Shown one piece after another: positions 1 to 13,829 of a stretch of 64,000 nucleotides of DNA. Where the stretch lies: assembly GCA_051747385.1 (NCBI GenBank), contig JBNJGB010000024.1, positions 1 through 64,000 of the forward strand, in the 5' to 3' direction. A program made the translations under genes and the position numbers. This stretch comes from JBNJGB01 sp051747385. GTDB taxonomy: Bacteria; Myxococcota_A; UBA9042; PHBI01; JACKFB01. How positions within the stretch are numbered: position 1 is the first letter of the stretch; each line of letters begins with the position of its first letter. The notes beneath the pieces were generated by a model. It saw only the letters and a list, made by a program, of their open reading frames with translations. It was not told the DNA's origin and did not search any database.

Positions 1-1
1 T

Positions 2-7924
<7,923 letters not shown>

Positions 7925-7965
7925 TCCCGGTGTAGGGGCACCGGCGTCCGCGCCTGCCAGTTGTG

Positions 7966-8175
7966 CACACCTCGCCGAGAGCTCGCGAAACGTGGACGTG
8001 GATGTCGCCGTGGTCGGCGCTTGGGGCACTCCCGCGGCGAACCGGACGACGGTGGCATCGGGTCGCGCGCCGCTTGCTCGGGAGGTGACCGCCGAGGACG
8101 GCGGTCCTACTTCATCTTCTCCGTATCCTCCGGGCCTTTGCGGCTTGACGCCTTGGCGCGAGGCCATCGGGAGCA
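7966..8175 (+). repeat. Dispersed intergenic repeat, copy A
   Basis: This copy shares with 56985-57230 (opposite orientation), in order: a ctcgccgagag / cgcgaaacg box, a gtggac-rich tract, a perfect 8 bp hairpin (gaccgccg 8087-8094, cggcggtc 8099-8106), and a run of the type cttgcggcttg ending in ggcgcgag. The last two parts also occur at 35935-36056. It lies between convergent genes, and its distal part encodes the C-terminal tail and stop codon of the cyclotransferase gene. Confidence 0.75.
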
Positions 8176-8694
8176 GGAGGCCGCCGCGACCAGGGCCTCG
8201 AGCTCCTCGACGTGGGGATCCCGGACGCCCATGCGGCGGAGGGCCTCGGCCAGCTTGAGCAGGTACTCGGAGTTCGTCCCGCTGCGCCCTCGGGAGCGCA
8301 CGATATGGGCGGCCATGACCTCGGCGCGGGAGGGGCCGAGGAAGTTGGGGTTCCGCTCGGTCGCGACGTAGACGAGGGCCCGGGCGATCCGAGCCTCGGG
8401 GTCACGGCCGTGCACCCGCACCTCGTGACGCTCGTAGCCGGCGCGCTCCCGGGCGTCCAGGGCCTCCAGGATGCGGTCGGCCTCGGCGCCCGCGATGCGA
8501 TAGGCGATGCCCCAGCAGCGCGCCTCGGGGTCGGGCAGCAGCGTGACCACGCGGCCGGGGGCGCCGACGACGCCCCGGTGATCGGGGGAGCCCTGCCAGA
8601 ACCGGCGCTTCCAGCCGCGGATGTAGCCTTCGCGGCGCTCCACGAACTCGAAGTCCGGGCGCCAGATGAGCGAACCGTAGCCGAAGATCCACAT
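8107..8694 (-). CDS. ChaC-like gamma-glutamylcyclotransferase
   Basis: The product has the ChaC/GGCT signature FGYGSLIW directly after the start and a D-x-R-E-x-x-G-Y motif whose Glu (about residue 83) is the expected catalytic acid. The family cleaves the gamma-glutamyl amide of glutathione or similar peptides, giving 5-oxoproline, in the cytoplasm. I start at the ATG at 8694, giving MWIFGYGS as is usual. A GTG at 8718 would add 8 residues and overlaps the TGA of the aminotransferase remnant upstream, hinting at former translational coupling. The last 17 or so residues (basic, KASSRKGPED...) are encoded by dispersed repeat copy A and are probably not part of the fold. Confidence 0.9.
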   Translation of the reverse strand: MWIFGYGSLIWRPDFEFVERREGYIRGWKRRFWQGSPDHRGVVGAPGRVVTLLPDPEARCWGIAYRIAGAEADRILEALDARERAGYERHEVRVHGRDPEARIARALVYVATERNPNFLGPSRAEVMAAHIVRSRGRSGTNSEYLLKLAEALRRMGVRDPHVEELEALVAAASCSRWPRAKASSRKGPEDTEKMK

Positions 8695-8714
8695 GCGACG
8701 GGCGTGCTCTCTCG

Positions 8715-8810
8715 TCACTCCGTGAGGTCGGGCAGGGCGGCCACCGGCCGCTCGTAGTCCTCCAGCGTGTTGTAGAGGGGAGCGGAGACACGGATCAACC
8801 GGGCGGGGGC
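8715..8810 (-). pseudogene. C-terminal remnant of a class V aminotransferase / cysteine desulfurase-like gene
   Basis: The minus strand encodes IRVSAPLYNTLEDYERPVAAL and a short tail before TGA at 8717-8715. This matches the conserved end of class V PLP aminotransferases (iRiS..lYNT.eDi...v.aL). Nothing of the rest of such an enzyme is present, because mutH on the opposite strand starts at 8826. It is a leftover 3' end of about 30 codons, truncated by a rearrangement. Confidence 0.6.
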
Positions 8811-8812
8811 TG

Positions 8813-8818
8813 TATACT
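8813..8818 (+). promoter_or_regulatory. Probable -10 box of a leaderless mutH transcript
   Basis: TATACT, preceded by TG, ends 7 bases before the mutH ATG at 8826. No Shine-Dalgarno sequence lies between. Transcription from the usual distance would start at or next to the A of the ATG, giving a leaderless mRNA. I see no good -35 box. Confidence 0.4.
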
Positions 8819-8825
8819 CGCGCCG

Positions 8826-9500
8826 ATGGTGGACGAGCCGGACAGCGAGGACGCCTTGATGGAGCGCGCGCGGGCCCTGGCCGGGTGCTCCCTCGGCCGG
8901 CTGGCGGCGCGGCACGGCGTGGAGGTGCCGCCCGACGCGCGCCGGGCGAAGGGCTGGGTCGGGAACCTGCTCGAGGCGGCGCTCGGAGCCACCGCCGGCT
9001 CGCACGCCATGCCAGACTTCCCGGACCTGGGCGTGGAGCTGAAGACCCTCCCCGTCGACCACGCCGGGCGCCCGCGGGAGTCCACGTGGGTCTGTACGGC
9101 CTCGCTGGAGGGCGACCTGGCGGCCGACTGGCGCGGCTCCAAAGTCCGGGAGAAGCTCGCGCGGGTGCTGTGGATCCCCGTCCTCGCCGAGGCGCACGTG
9201 CCGATCGGCGCGCGGGCCATCGGGGCGCCGCTCCTCTGGAGCCCCTCGCCCGAGGAGGAGCGCGTCCTCCGCGCCGACTGGGAGGAGCTGACGGAGCTGC
9301 TCCGGCTGGGGCGCGTGGGCGACATCGACGCCCGGCGGGGACGGTGGCTGCAGCTCCGGCCGAAGGCCGCCAACGCCCGGGAGTCGAAGTGGGTGCTGTC
9401 CGAGGAGGCCGAGTGGGTGCGGGTGAACCCCAAGGGGTTCTACCTGCGCTCCCGCTTCACCGCGCGCCTCCTCGAGGCCCACTTCGCCCTGCCGAGATAG
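8826..9500 (+). CDS. mutH: DNA mismatch repair endonuclease MutH homologue
   Basis: The 224-residue product is close to the usual MutH length (E. coli 229). It keeps the PD-(D/E)XK core: GWVGNLLE with Glu50, then PDFPDLGVELKT with Asp64, Glu71 and Lys73 in the spacing of E. coli Glu56, Asp70, Glu77 and Lys79. MutH nicks the unmethylated strand at hemimethylated GATC during MutSL-directed repair. The related Sau3AI-type restriction enzymes share this fold, but those are larger and usually sit beside a methyltransferase; none is seen here. The gene is monocistronic, with a possible leaderless start. MutH is known mainly from Gammaproteobacteria, so its presence is notable. Confidence 0.88.
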   Translation: MVDEPDSEDALMERARALAGCSLGRLAARHGVEVPPDARRAKGWVGNLLEAALGATAGSHAMPDFPDLGVELKTLPVDHAGRPRESTWVCTASLEGDLAADWRGSKVREKLARVLWIPVLAEAHVPIGARAIGAPLLWSPSPEEERVLRADWEELTELLRLGRVGDIDARRGRWLQLRPKAANARESKWVLSEEAEWVRVNPKGFYLRSRFTARLLEAHFALPR

Positions 9501-9579
9501 CGTCGTCCGCACGATCGTTGCGGCGGCCCGGGCGCCCGCCTACCATCGCCGGCCCGACCCCGACCCGGAGGAGCGCCCC

Positions 9580-10371
9580 ATGTCGAGCCCCGCCGTCACG
9601 TACGAGGCCAAGGACGCCGTCGGCGTCATCACCCTGAACCGCCCCGACAACCGAAACAGCATGACCGCGGAGCTGTTGGACGCCTTCCACGAGGCGACGA
9701 AGGAGGCGGCGGCGGACGATTCCGCCCGCTGCGTCGTCATCACGGGGACCGGGTCCTGCTTCAGCGCGGGCGCGGACTTCAAGGCCCAGATCCAGCGGGA
9801 GGGCGCCGGGAAGACCCTCATGCCCCACGAGCGCTCCTTCGCCATGTACGAGCCGTTCCTGTCCGTCCTGGACATCGAAGTGCCCGTCATCGGGGCGCTC
9901 AACGGGCACGCCATCGGGGGCGGCTTCGGGCTGGCGCTCGTCTGCGACATGCGCGTGGCGAACCGGGACGCGAAGTACGGCGCCAACTTCGCGCGGCTGG
10001 GCCTCCACTCGGGCATGGCCATCAGCTACCTGCTGCCGCGGCTGGTGGGGCCCACGACGGCCGCCGAGCTTCTCTTCACCGGCCGGCGCTTCAAGGGCGC
10101 CGAGGCCCGGGAGATGGGCCTCGTGAACCGGGCCGTGGCCGGCGACGAGGTGTGGGACGTGGCCTGGGAGATGGCCCGGCGCGTCGCCGACAACGCGCCC
10201 GTGGCCGTGCGGCTGATGAAGCGCACCTACTACGAGGGGCTCGGGTGGGACGTCCGCGGGGCGGCGCACCGCGAGGCCTACGCCCAGGCCGTCACCGTCG
10301 CCACGGAGGACGCGAAGGAGGGCATGCAGGCCCTCCTGGACAAGCGGACCGCCGAGTTCAAGGGGCGGTGA
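9580..10371 (+). CDS. Enoyl-CoA hydratase/isomerase family protein lacking both catalytic Glu
   Basis: This 263-residue crotonase-fold protein has an ATG at 9580 preceded by ggagg. The oxyanion-hole segments are present (SAGADF at 62-67, GGGFG at 113-117), so it should bind acyl-CoA. The two glutamates of classical enoyl-CoA hydratase are replaced: GGGCE becomes GGGFG (Gly117), and QPE becomes ANF (Phe137). It is therefore unlikely to be an ordinary hydratase. Another crotonase-family reaction is possible, but the substrate cannot be read from sequence. It converges with the TauE-like gene, overlapping its end by 14 bp. Confidence 0.85.
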   Translation: MSSPAVTYEAKDAVGVITLNRPDNRNSMTAELLDAFHEATKEAAADDSARCVVITGTGSCFSAGADFKAQIQREGAGKTLMPHERSFAMYEPFLSVLDIEVPVIGALNGHAIGGGFGLALVCDMRVANRDAKYGANFARLGLHSGMAISYLLPRLVGPTTAAELLFTGRRFKGAEAREMGLVNRAVAGDEVWDVAWEMARRVADNAPVAVRLMKRTYYEGLGWDVRGAAHREAYAQAVTVATEDAKEGMQALLDKRTAEFKGR

Positions 10372-11095
10372 GGGCCCGGAGCAGGTAGACGGCGCCCATC
10401 ACGAGCAGCCCGACCAGGAGCATCCGGCGGAACATCGCCTGATCCACGCGGCTGTACAGTCGGCTGCCCGCCCACGACCCGGCGAGCAGGGCCGGGGTCA
10501 CGGCGGCGTTGGCGGTGAGGGTCTCGGCCGTGACCAGGCCCGCGACGGTGAAGGCCGTCAACGCGCAGGCGGCCGTGAGGACGAAGTAGACCTGCAGGGT
10601 GGCCTTGGTGACGTCCTTGGACCAGTCCTGGAGGCTCACGTAGGCGATGACCGGCGGGCCGGACGTGTTGAACGCGCCGCCAAGGACGCCGCCGAAGAAC
10701 CCCGCGACCACGCCCCAGCGCGGGTGGGCTCCACGGGGCGTCACGGTCCGCCGGCCCAGGGCCCAGACGCCGTAGGCGACGAGCACGACGCCGAGGATCG
10801 CGCCCAGCACCGTCGAGTCGATGCTCGCCAGGCCCGCGACGCCCAGGGGGATGCCCAGGAGCGTCCCGGCCAGCAGCGGGACGACCGCGCCGACGCGGAC
10901 GTGCCGGCGGAGGCTCCACGCGAGGGAGCCGGCCACCAGGAGGGCGCACCCGGCCACGAGCGGGACCGCCAGCTTCAGGTCGACCAGCGCCGGCAGCAGG
11001 CTCATCGCCACGAGCCCGAAGCCGAAGCCCGACAGGCCCTGCACGAAGCCGGCCCCGAAGACGATGGCGGCGAGCGGCAGCAGGAGATCGTCCAT
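10358..11095 (-). CDS. TauE/SafE family membrane exporter (sulfite/anion permease-like)
   Basis: The product is 245 residues with about eight hydrophobic segments. Two glycine-rich half-repeats are visible, GAGFVQGLSGFGFG near the N-terminus and GFFGGVLGGAFNTSGPP in the second half, typical of the TauE/SafE family (former DUF81). Members export or import sulfite, sulfoacetate or related anions across the inner membrane; the substrate here is unknown. The start is the ATG at 11095, directly before the first membrane segment (MDDLLLPLAA). The 26-codon upstream extension is rejected because it overlaps the 5' side of the divergent gene and is not hydrophobic. Confidence 0.87.
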   Translation of the reverse strand: MDDLLLPLAAIVFGAGFVQGLSGFGFGLVAMSLLPALVDLKLAVPLVAGCALLVAGSLAWSLRRHVRVGAVVPLLAGTLLGIPLGVAGLASIDSTVLGAILGVVLVAYGVWALGRRTVTPRGAHPRWGVVAGFFGGVLGGAFNTSGPPVIAYVSLQDWSKDVTKATLQVYFVLTAACALTAFTVAGLVTAETLTANAAVTPALLAGSWAGSRLYSRVDQAMFRRMLLVGLLVMGAVYLLRALTAP

Positions 11096-11175
11096 GGTGG
11101 CCCGGAAGGTAGCAGAGGCGTTCCGCATTGACAGGTTCGGAACGCGACGCGGAGCATCGCCCGGAGGAGGCACGG

Positions 11176-11697
11176 ATGACGGACACGGACGAGGCGGAGG
11201 CCTTCGCGCGGAGGGTCCTGGCGGCGGATCGCGCGGCGAACCTGGGCGAGCCCGGCGGCGCGGACGCTCGGGCGGCGCTGTGCACGGACGAGGTGGCCCA
11301 CGGGTTCGAGGCCATGCCGGAGGCCCCGGAGCCCGTGGCCGAGCGGCGCCTGTACAAGGTGGTGCGCTACGCTGGCGGGCGGTTCGGTGCGGTGGTGAGC
11401 CAGGCCACGAGCGCGTCGAAGGGCCTCGAGAAGTACGACCTCCAGCTCGTCGTACGCGAGGTGGACGGGGCGCCCCGGGTGATCTCGGTCTGGTTCGTCT
11501 GCCAGGCGTGCATCGCCCTGGGGAGGGACTTCCGGGGCGACACGTGCATCGAGTGCGGCGGCGTGGGCTGGGAGCGCTGGTTCGGCGAGGACCCGGGCCC
11601 GCCGTCCGAGGTCCTCGCCGTGCGCCCGATCGAGACGCCGGGCAGCCTCTACGTCAGCGAGTACCAGCAGAGCCGTCGCGCCGTCCCGGAGGAGTGA
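11176..11697 (+). CDS. Hypothetical protein with a C-terminal zinc-ribbon-like motif
   Basis: The product is 173 residues and I recognise no family. ATG at 11176 is preceded by ggaggagg at good spacing. Residues about 110-135 carry two C-x-x-C pairs (CQAC and CIEC, followed by GG), which look like a small zinc ribbon. The N-terminal half is alpha/beta, charged and without membrane segments, so it is probably cytoplasmic. It ends 3 bases before the first miniature inverted-repeat element. Confidence 0.7.
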   Translation: MTDTDEAEAFARRVLAADRAANLGEPGGADARAALCTDEVAHGFEAMPEAPEPVAERRLYKVVRYAGGRFGAVVSQATSASKGLEKYDLQLVVREVDGAPRVISVWFVCQACIALGRDFRGDTCIECGGVGWERWFGEDPGPPSEVLAVRPIETPGSLYVSEYQQSRRAVPEE

Positions 11698-11700
11698 CGC

Positions 11701-11894
11701 CTAGCAGCGTCCGGGAAAACTCTCCCGTCGCGGTTCCCGGCCGCTTCCGCGCATCTCGCCGTCCCGGAACCGCTGCGGCGAACCTACTGGTTCGCCTCGG
11801 GTTCCGGAACCGGCGGCGCATCGCGCGCCGCCTCGACGATCTGCACGAAATCGGCTCGGGTCCGCTCGGGCCGACTTTCCCCGGACACTGCTAG
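11701..11894. mobile_element. Miniature inverted-repeat element 1 (194 bp, CTAG-bounded)
   Basis: The left end ctagcagcgtccgggaaaac and the reverse complement of the right end, ctagcagtgtccggggaaag, match at 17 of 20 positions. No transposase gene is inside. Internal blocks (cgtcgcg..tcccggccgcttccg, cgaacctactggttc, cgatctg.acgaaatcg) recur in element 2, so the two are related. CTAG at both ends would fit a 4 bp target duplication of the YTAR kind used by some IS5-type elements; that is inference. Confidence 0.65.
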
Positions 11895-12188
11895 GAGCCT
11901 GTAGCGCATATGCTCCCGTCGCGACTCCCGGCCGCTTCCGCCCTCCGGCTCCCTTTGGTCGCCGGCTCTCCTGGCCCTTCGGGCCAGCGCACGCAGCGCT
12001 CCGCGCTGCTCGACGCCCGAGAACCCTCCGCCGAACCTACTGGTTCTCCGGCTCCCTTTGGTCGCCGGCTCTCCTGGCCCTTCGGGCCAGCGCGGCAGCG
12101 CCGAGCGCTGCCAACGGAACCGTCGAACGCCGATCTGGACGAAATCGTCTCGGGCTCGCTCGGTCCGCAATACACTACAGACTCCTAG
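11891..12188. mobile_element. Miniature inverted-repeat element 2 (298 bp, CTAG-bounded)
   Basis: The left end ctaggagcctgtagcgcata and the reverse complement of the right end, ctaggagtctgtagtgtatt, match at 16 of 20 positions. It shares the CTAG at 11891-11894 with element 1 and the same internal blocks, with about 100 bp of extra sequence. Its right CTAG (12185-12188) contains the stop codon of the radical SAM gene. No protein is encoded. Confidence 0.65.
11943..12093. repeat. 48 bp direct repeat with internal hairpin inside element 2
   Basis: 11943-11990 and 12046-12093 appear identical, 103 bp apart. Each copy contains the perfect hairpin ctggccc-ttc-gggccag. The repeat is absent from element 1 and accounts for most of the size difference. 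Confidence 0.85.
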
Positions 12189-13150
12189 CGGAACGGGGTC
12201 AGCTCGTGGACGCCGACGCGCCGGGCGTAGCGCTCGGAGATCCCGCCGCAGCGCTGGATGGCCGAGCAGGAGCGGCAGGCCTCCGGGTAGACGTGGAGGG
12301 ACGCCTCGATGTGATCGATGGGGTAAAGCCGATCCCCGGTCACGTCGTCGAGGTAGTGCGTCTCGCCGAAGCCCGAGCGGCTCACGTTCCGTGCCTTCCG
12401 CTCGCCCAGCACGCAGTTGGGGAACGACTCGAAGACCAGGGGGAGGCCCAGCTCACGGGCGAGGGGCGGGAGCGCGCGGACCCGGTCCCGCACCTGGTCG
12501 TAGGTGAGCTGGATGCCCTCCCAGTCGCCGCCCTTGCCGCCGGTGTACGGGAAGACCATCTTCACGACGTAGCCGGTGCCCACGTGCTCCGCGAGCCAGC
12601 GGAGGTAGTCGTCGAGGTGGTCGAGGTTGAGGGTGGTCAGGACGCAGTTGACCATCACCCAGACGCCCTCGGCGAGGAGGTTCCGCAGGCCGTCCACCGT
12701 CTCCTGGTGGCCCCGCTCGGACATGCCCGAGATGGTCGTGCTGGCCTCCACCTCGTGAGAGTGCAGGGAGACGATCGCCCGGCCGAGCCCCAGGCGCCTG
12801 GCGCGCGCCGCGAAGTCGGGATCCGACAGCGGCCGGGCGTGGGTGTTGATGTCCCAGCGGATGCGGCGCTCCCCCAGGGCCTCCACGACGTCCCAGAAGC
12901 CGGGGTGGATGGTCGGCTCGCCGCCGGTGAGGACCACCCGCGGCATGCTCTGCGAGGCGAGGAAGCCCACGCGCCTCACCAGCTCTTCGGTGGGCGTGAA
13001 GAAGGCCTCCGGCCGCCCGCTGTTGCTGCACATGGGGCACTTGTTGTGACACATCTCCCCCAGGCGGAACAGCGCGATGCTCCGGGACGTGACCGGCTTG
13101 TCGGCCGGTCGGAGCTTGCGCAGCAGGCGGCTGGTGGAGACCGTCGTCAT
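12185..13150 (-). CDS. Radical SAM protein with C-terminal Cys cluster (SPASM-like)
   Basis: The product is 321 residues. CHNKCPMC (Cys34, Cys38, Cys41) is the CxxxCxxC site for the 4Fe-4S/SAM cluster, and GGEPT (76-80) is the SAM-binding motif. The C-terminal part has further cysteines (CVLGE, then CRSC...CGG), suggesting a second cluster in a SPASM/twitch-like domain as in peptide- or cofactor-modifying enzymes. No precursor peptide or partner is beside it, so the substrate is unknown. The TAG stop falls in the terminal CTAG of miniature element 2, so the element may have trimmed or replaced the original end. Confidence 0.85.
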   Translation of the reverse strand: MTTVSTSRLLRKLRPADKPVTSRSIALFRLGEMCHNKCPMCSNSGRPEAFFTPTEELVRRVGFLASQSMPRVVLTGGEPTIHPGFWDVVEALGERRIRWDINTHARPLSDPDFAARARRLGLGRAIVSLHSHEVEASTTISGMSERGHQETVDGLRNLLAEGVWVMVNCVLTTLNLDHLDDYLRWLAEHVGTGYVVKMVFPYTGGKGGDWEGIQLTYDQVRDRVRALPPLARELGLPLVFESFPNCVLGERKARNVSRSGFGETHYLDDVTGDRLYPIDHIEASLHVYPEACRSCSAIQRCGGISERYARRVGVHELTPFR

Positions 13151-13257
13151 GAGGACCGCCAGGGTAGTCGAGCCCGTCGAGGCCGGACAAGGCAGCGGCC
13201 GTCATCGGCGCGGGCGGCGTTGCGCGTGCCGGGTCACCGGGATAGCGTCGGGCCCCG

Positions 13258-13809
13258 ATGAGGACGGTCGTACCGCGGGCGATGGTCGTGGCCGCCGCGC
13301 TTCTGGCGGCGACGGCCGGCTCGGCGCACGCCGAGGACGCGGCAGAGCCCCTGTCCGTCACCGTGGACCCGGACCTCCTGTTCGAGGAGGAGCCCCGGTG
13401 GATGCTGGGCCTGCGGGCGGGCGTCGGCTTTCCGTCGGAGTCGCGGCCGGCGTTCCCCACCGTCGGGGCGACCCTCGGCCGCACCTTCCCCGGTCACTTC
13501 CTGCTGGAGGGCATCGCGTCGGCCGGCCTGGGCTCCCGGCCGGATCTCACCGTCGGGCTCCGCTCCGGCCTGTCCCTGGAGGGCGAGTGGCTCACCGGCG
13601 CCATGGTCGTGAGCCCGGCCCTCCTCTGGATCCCCGACACCGGCGAGGTGGGGCCCATCGGGATCTGGGGCCTGGAGATGAGCGTCCACGTGACCCGTCG
13701 CCACGCCGTCCTGGTCGAGGGACACGTGGACATGCTCTTCGACGCCCTGGGCTTCTCCGAGACGCGCCAGCGCGTCCACGTCGGCCTGGGCTGGACGTGG
13801 CGGTTCTGA
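13258..13809 (+). CDS. Hypothetical exported protein, probable small outer-membrane beta-barrel
   Basis: The product is 183 residues with a clear signal peptide (MRTVVPRAMVVAAALLAATA, then GSAHA-ED). The mature part alternates short polar and hydrophobic strands with many Gly turns and ends in WTWRF, a terminal aromatic as in outer-membrane barrels. I recognise no specific family. It is transcribed alone and converges with the acyltransferase-cNMP gene 20 bp downstream. Confidence 0.65.
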   Translation: MRTVVPRAMVVAAALLAATAGSAHAEDAAEPLSVTVDPDLLFEEEPRWMLGLRAGVGFPSESRPAFPTVGATLGRTFPGHFLLEGIASAGLGSRPDLTVGLRSGLSLEGEWLTGAMVVSPALLWIPDTGEVGPIGIWGLEMSVHVTRRHAVLVEGHVDMLFDALGFSETRQRVHVGLGWTWRF

Positions 13810-13829
13810 CCGAGTGGGGCGGCGCGCCG

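Noticed and set aside
8715..9512. A 265-codon minus-strand gene overlapping mutH
   Set aside because: Only its last 30 or so codons resemble a known family (class V aminotransferase end). The rest is antisense to mutH, whose active-site motifs are clear.
11784..12170. Overlapping open frames in the 11.7-12.2 kb intergenic region
   Set aside because: They are translations of the inverted and direct repeats, with repeated peptide blocks and no start signals; miniature elements explain the sequence better.
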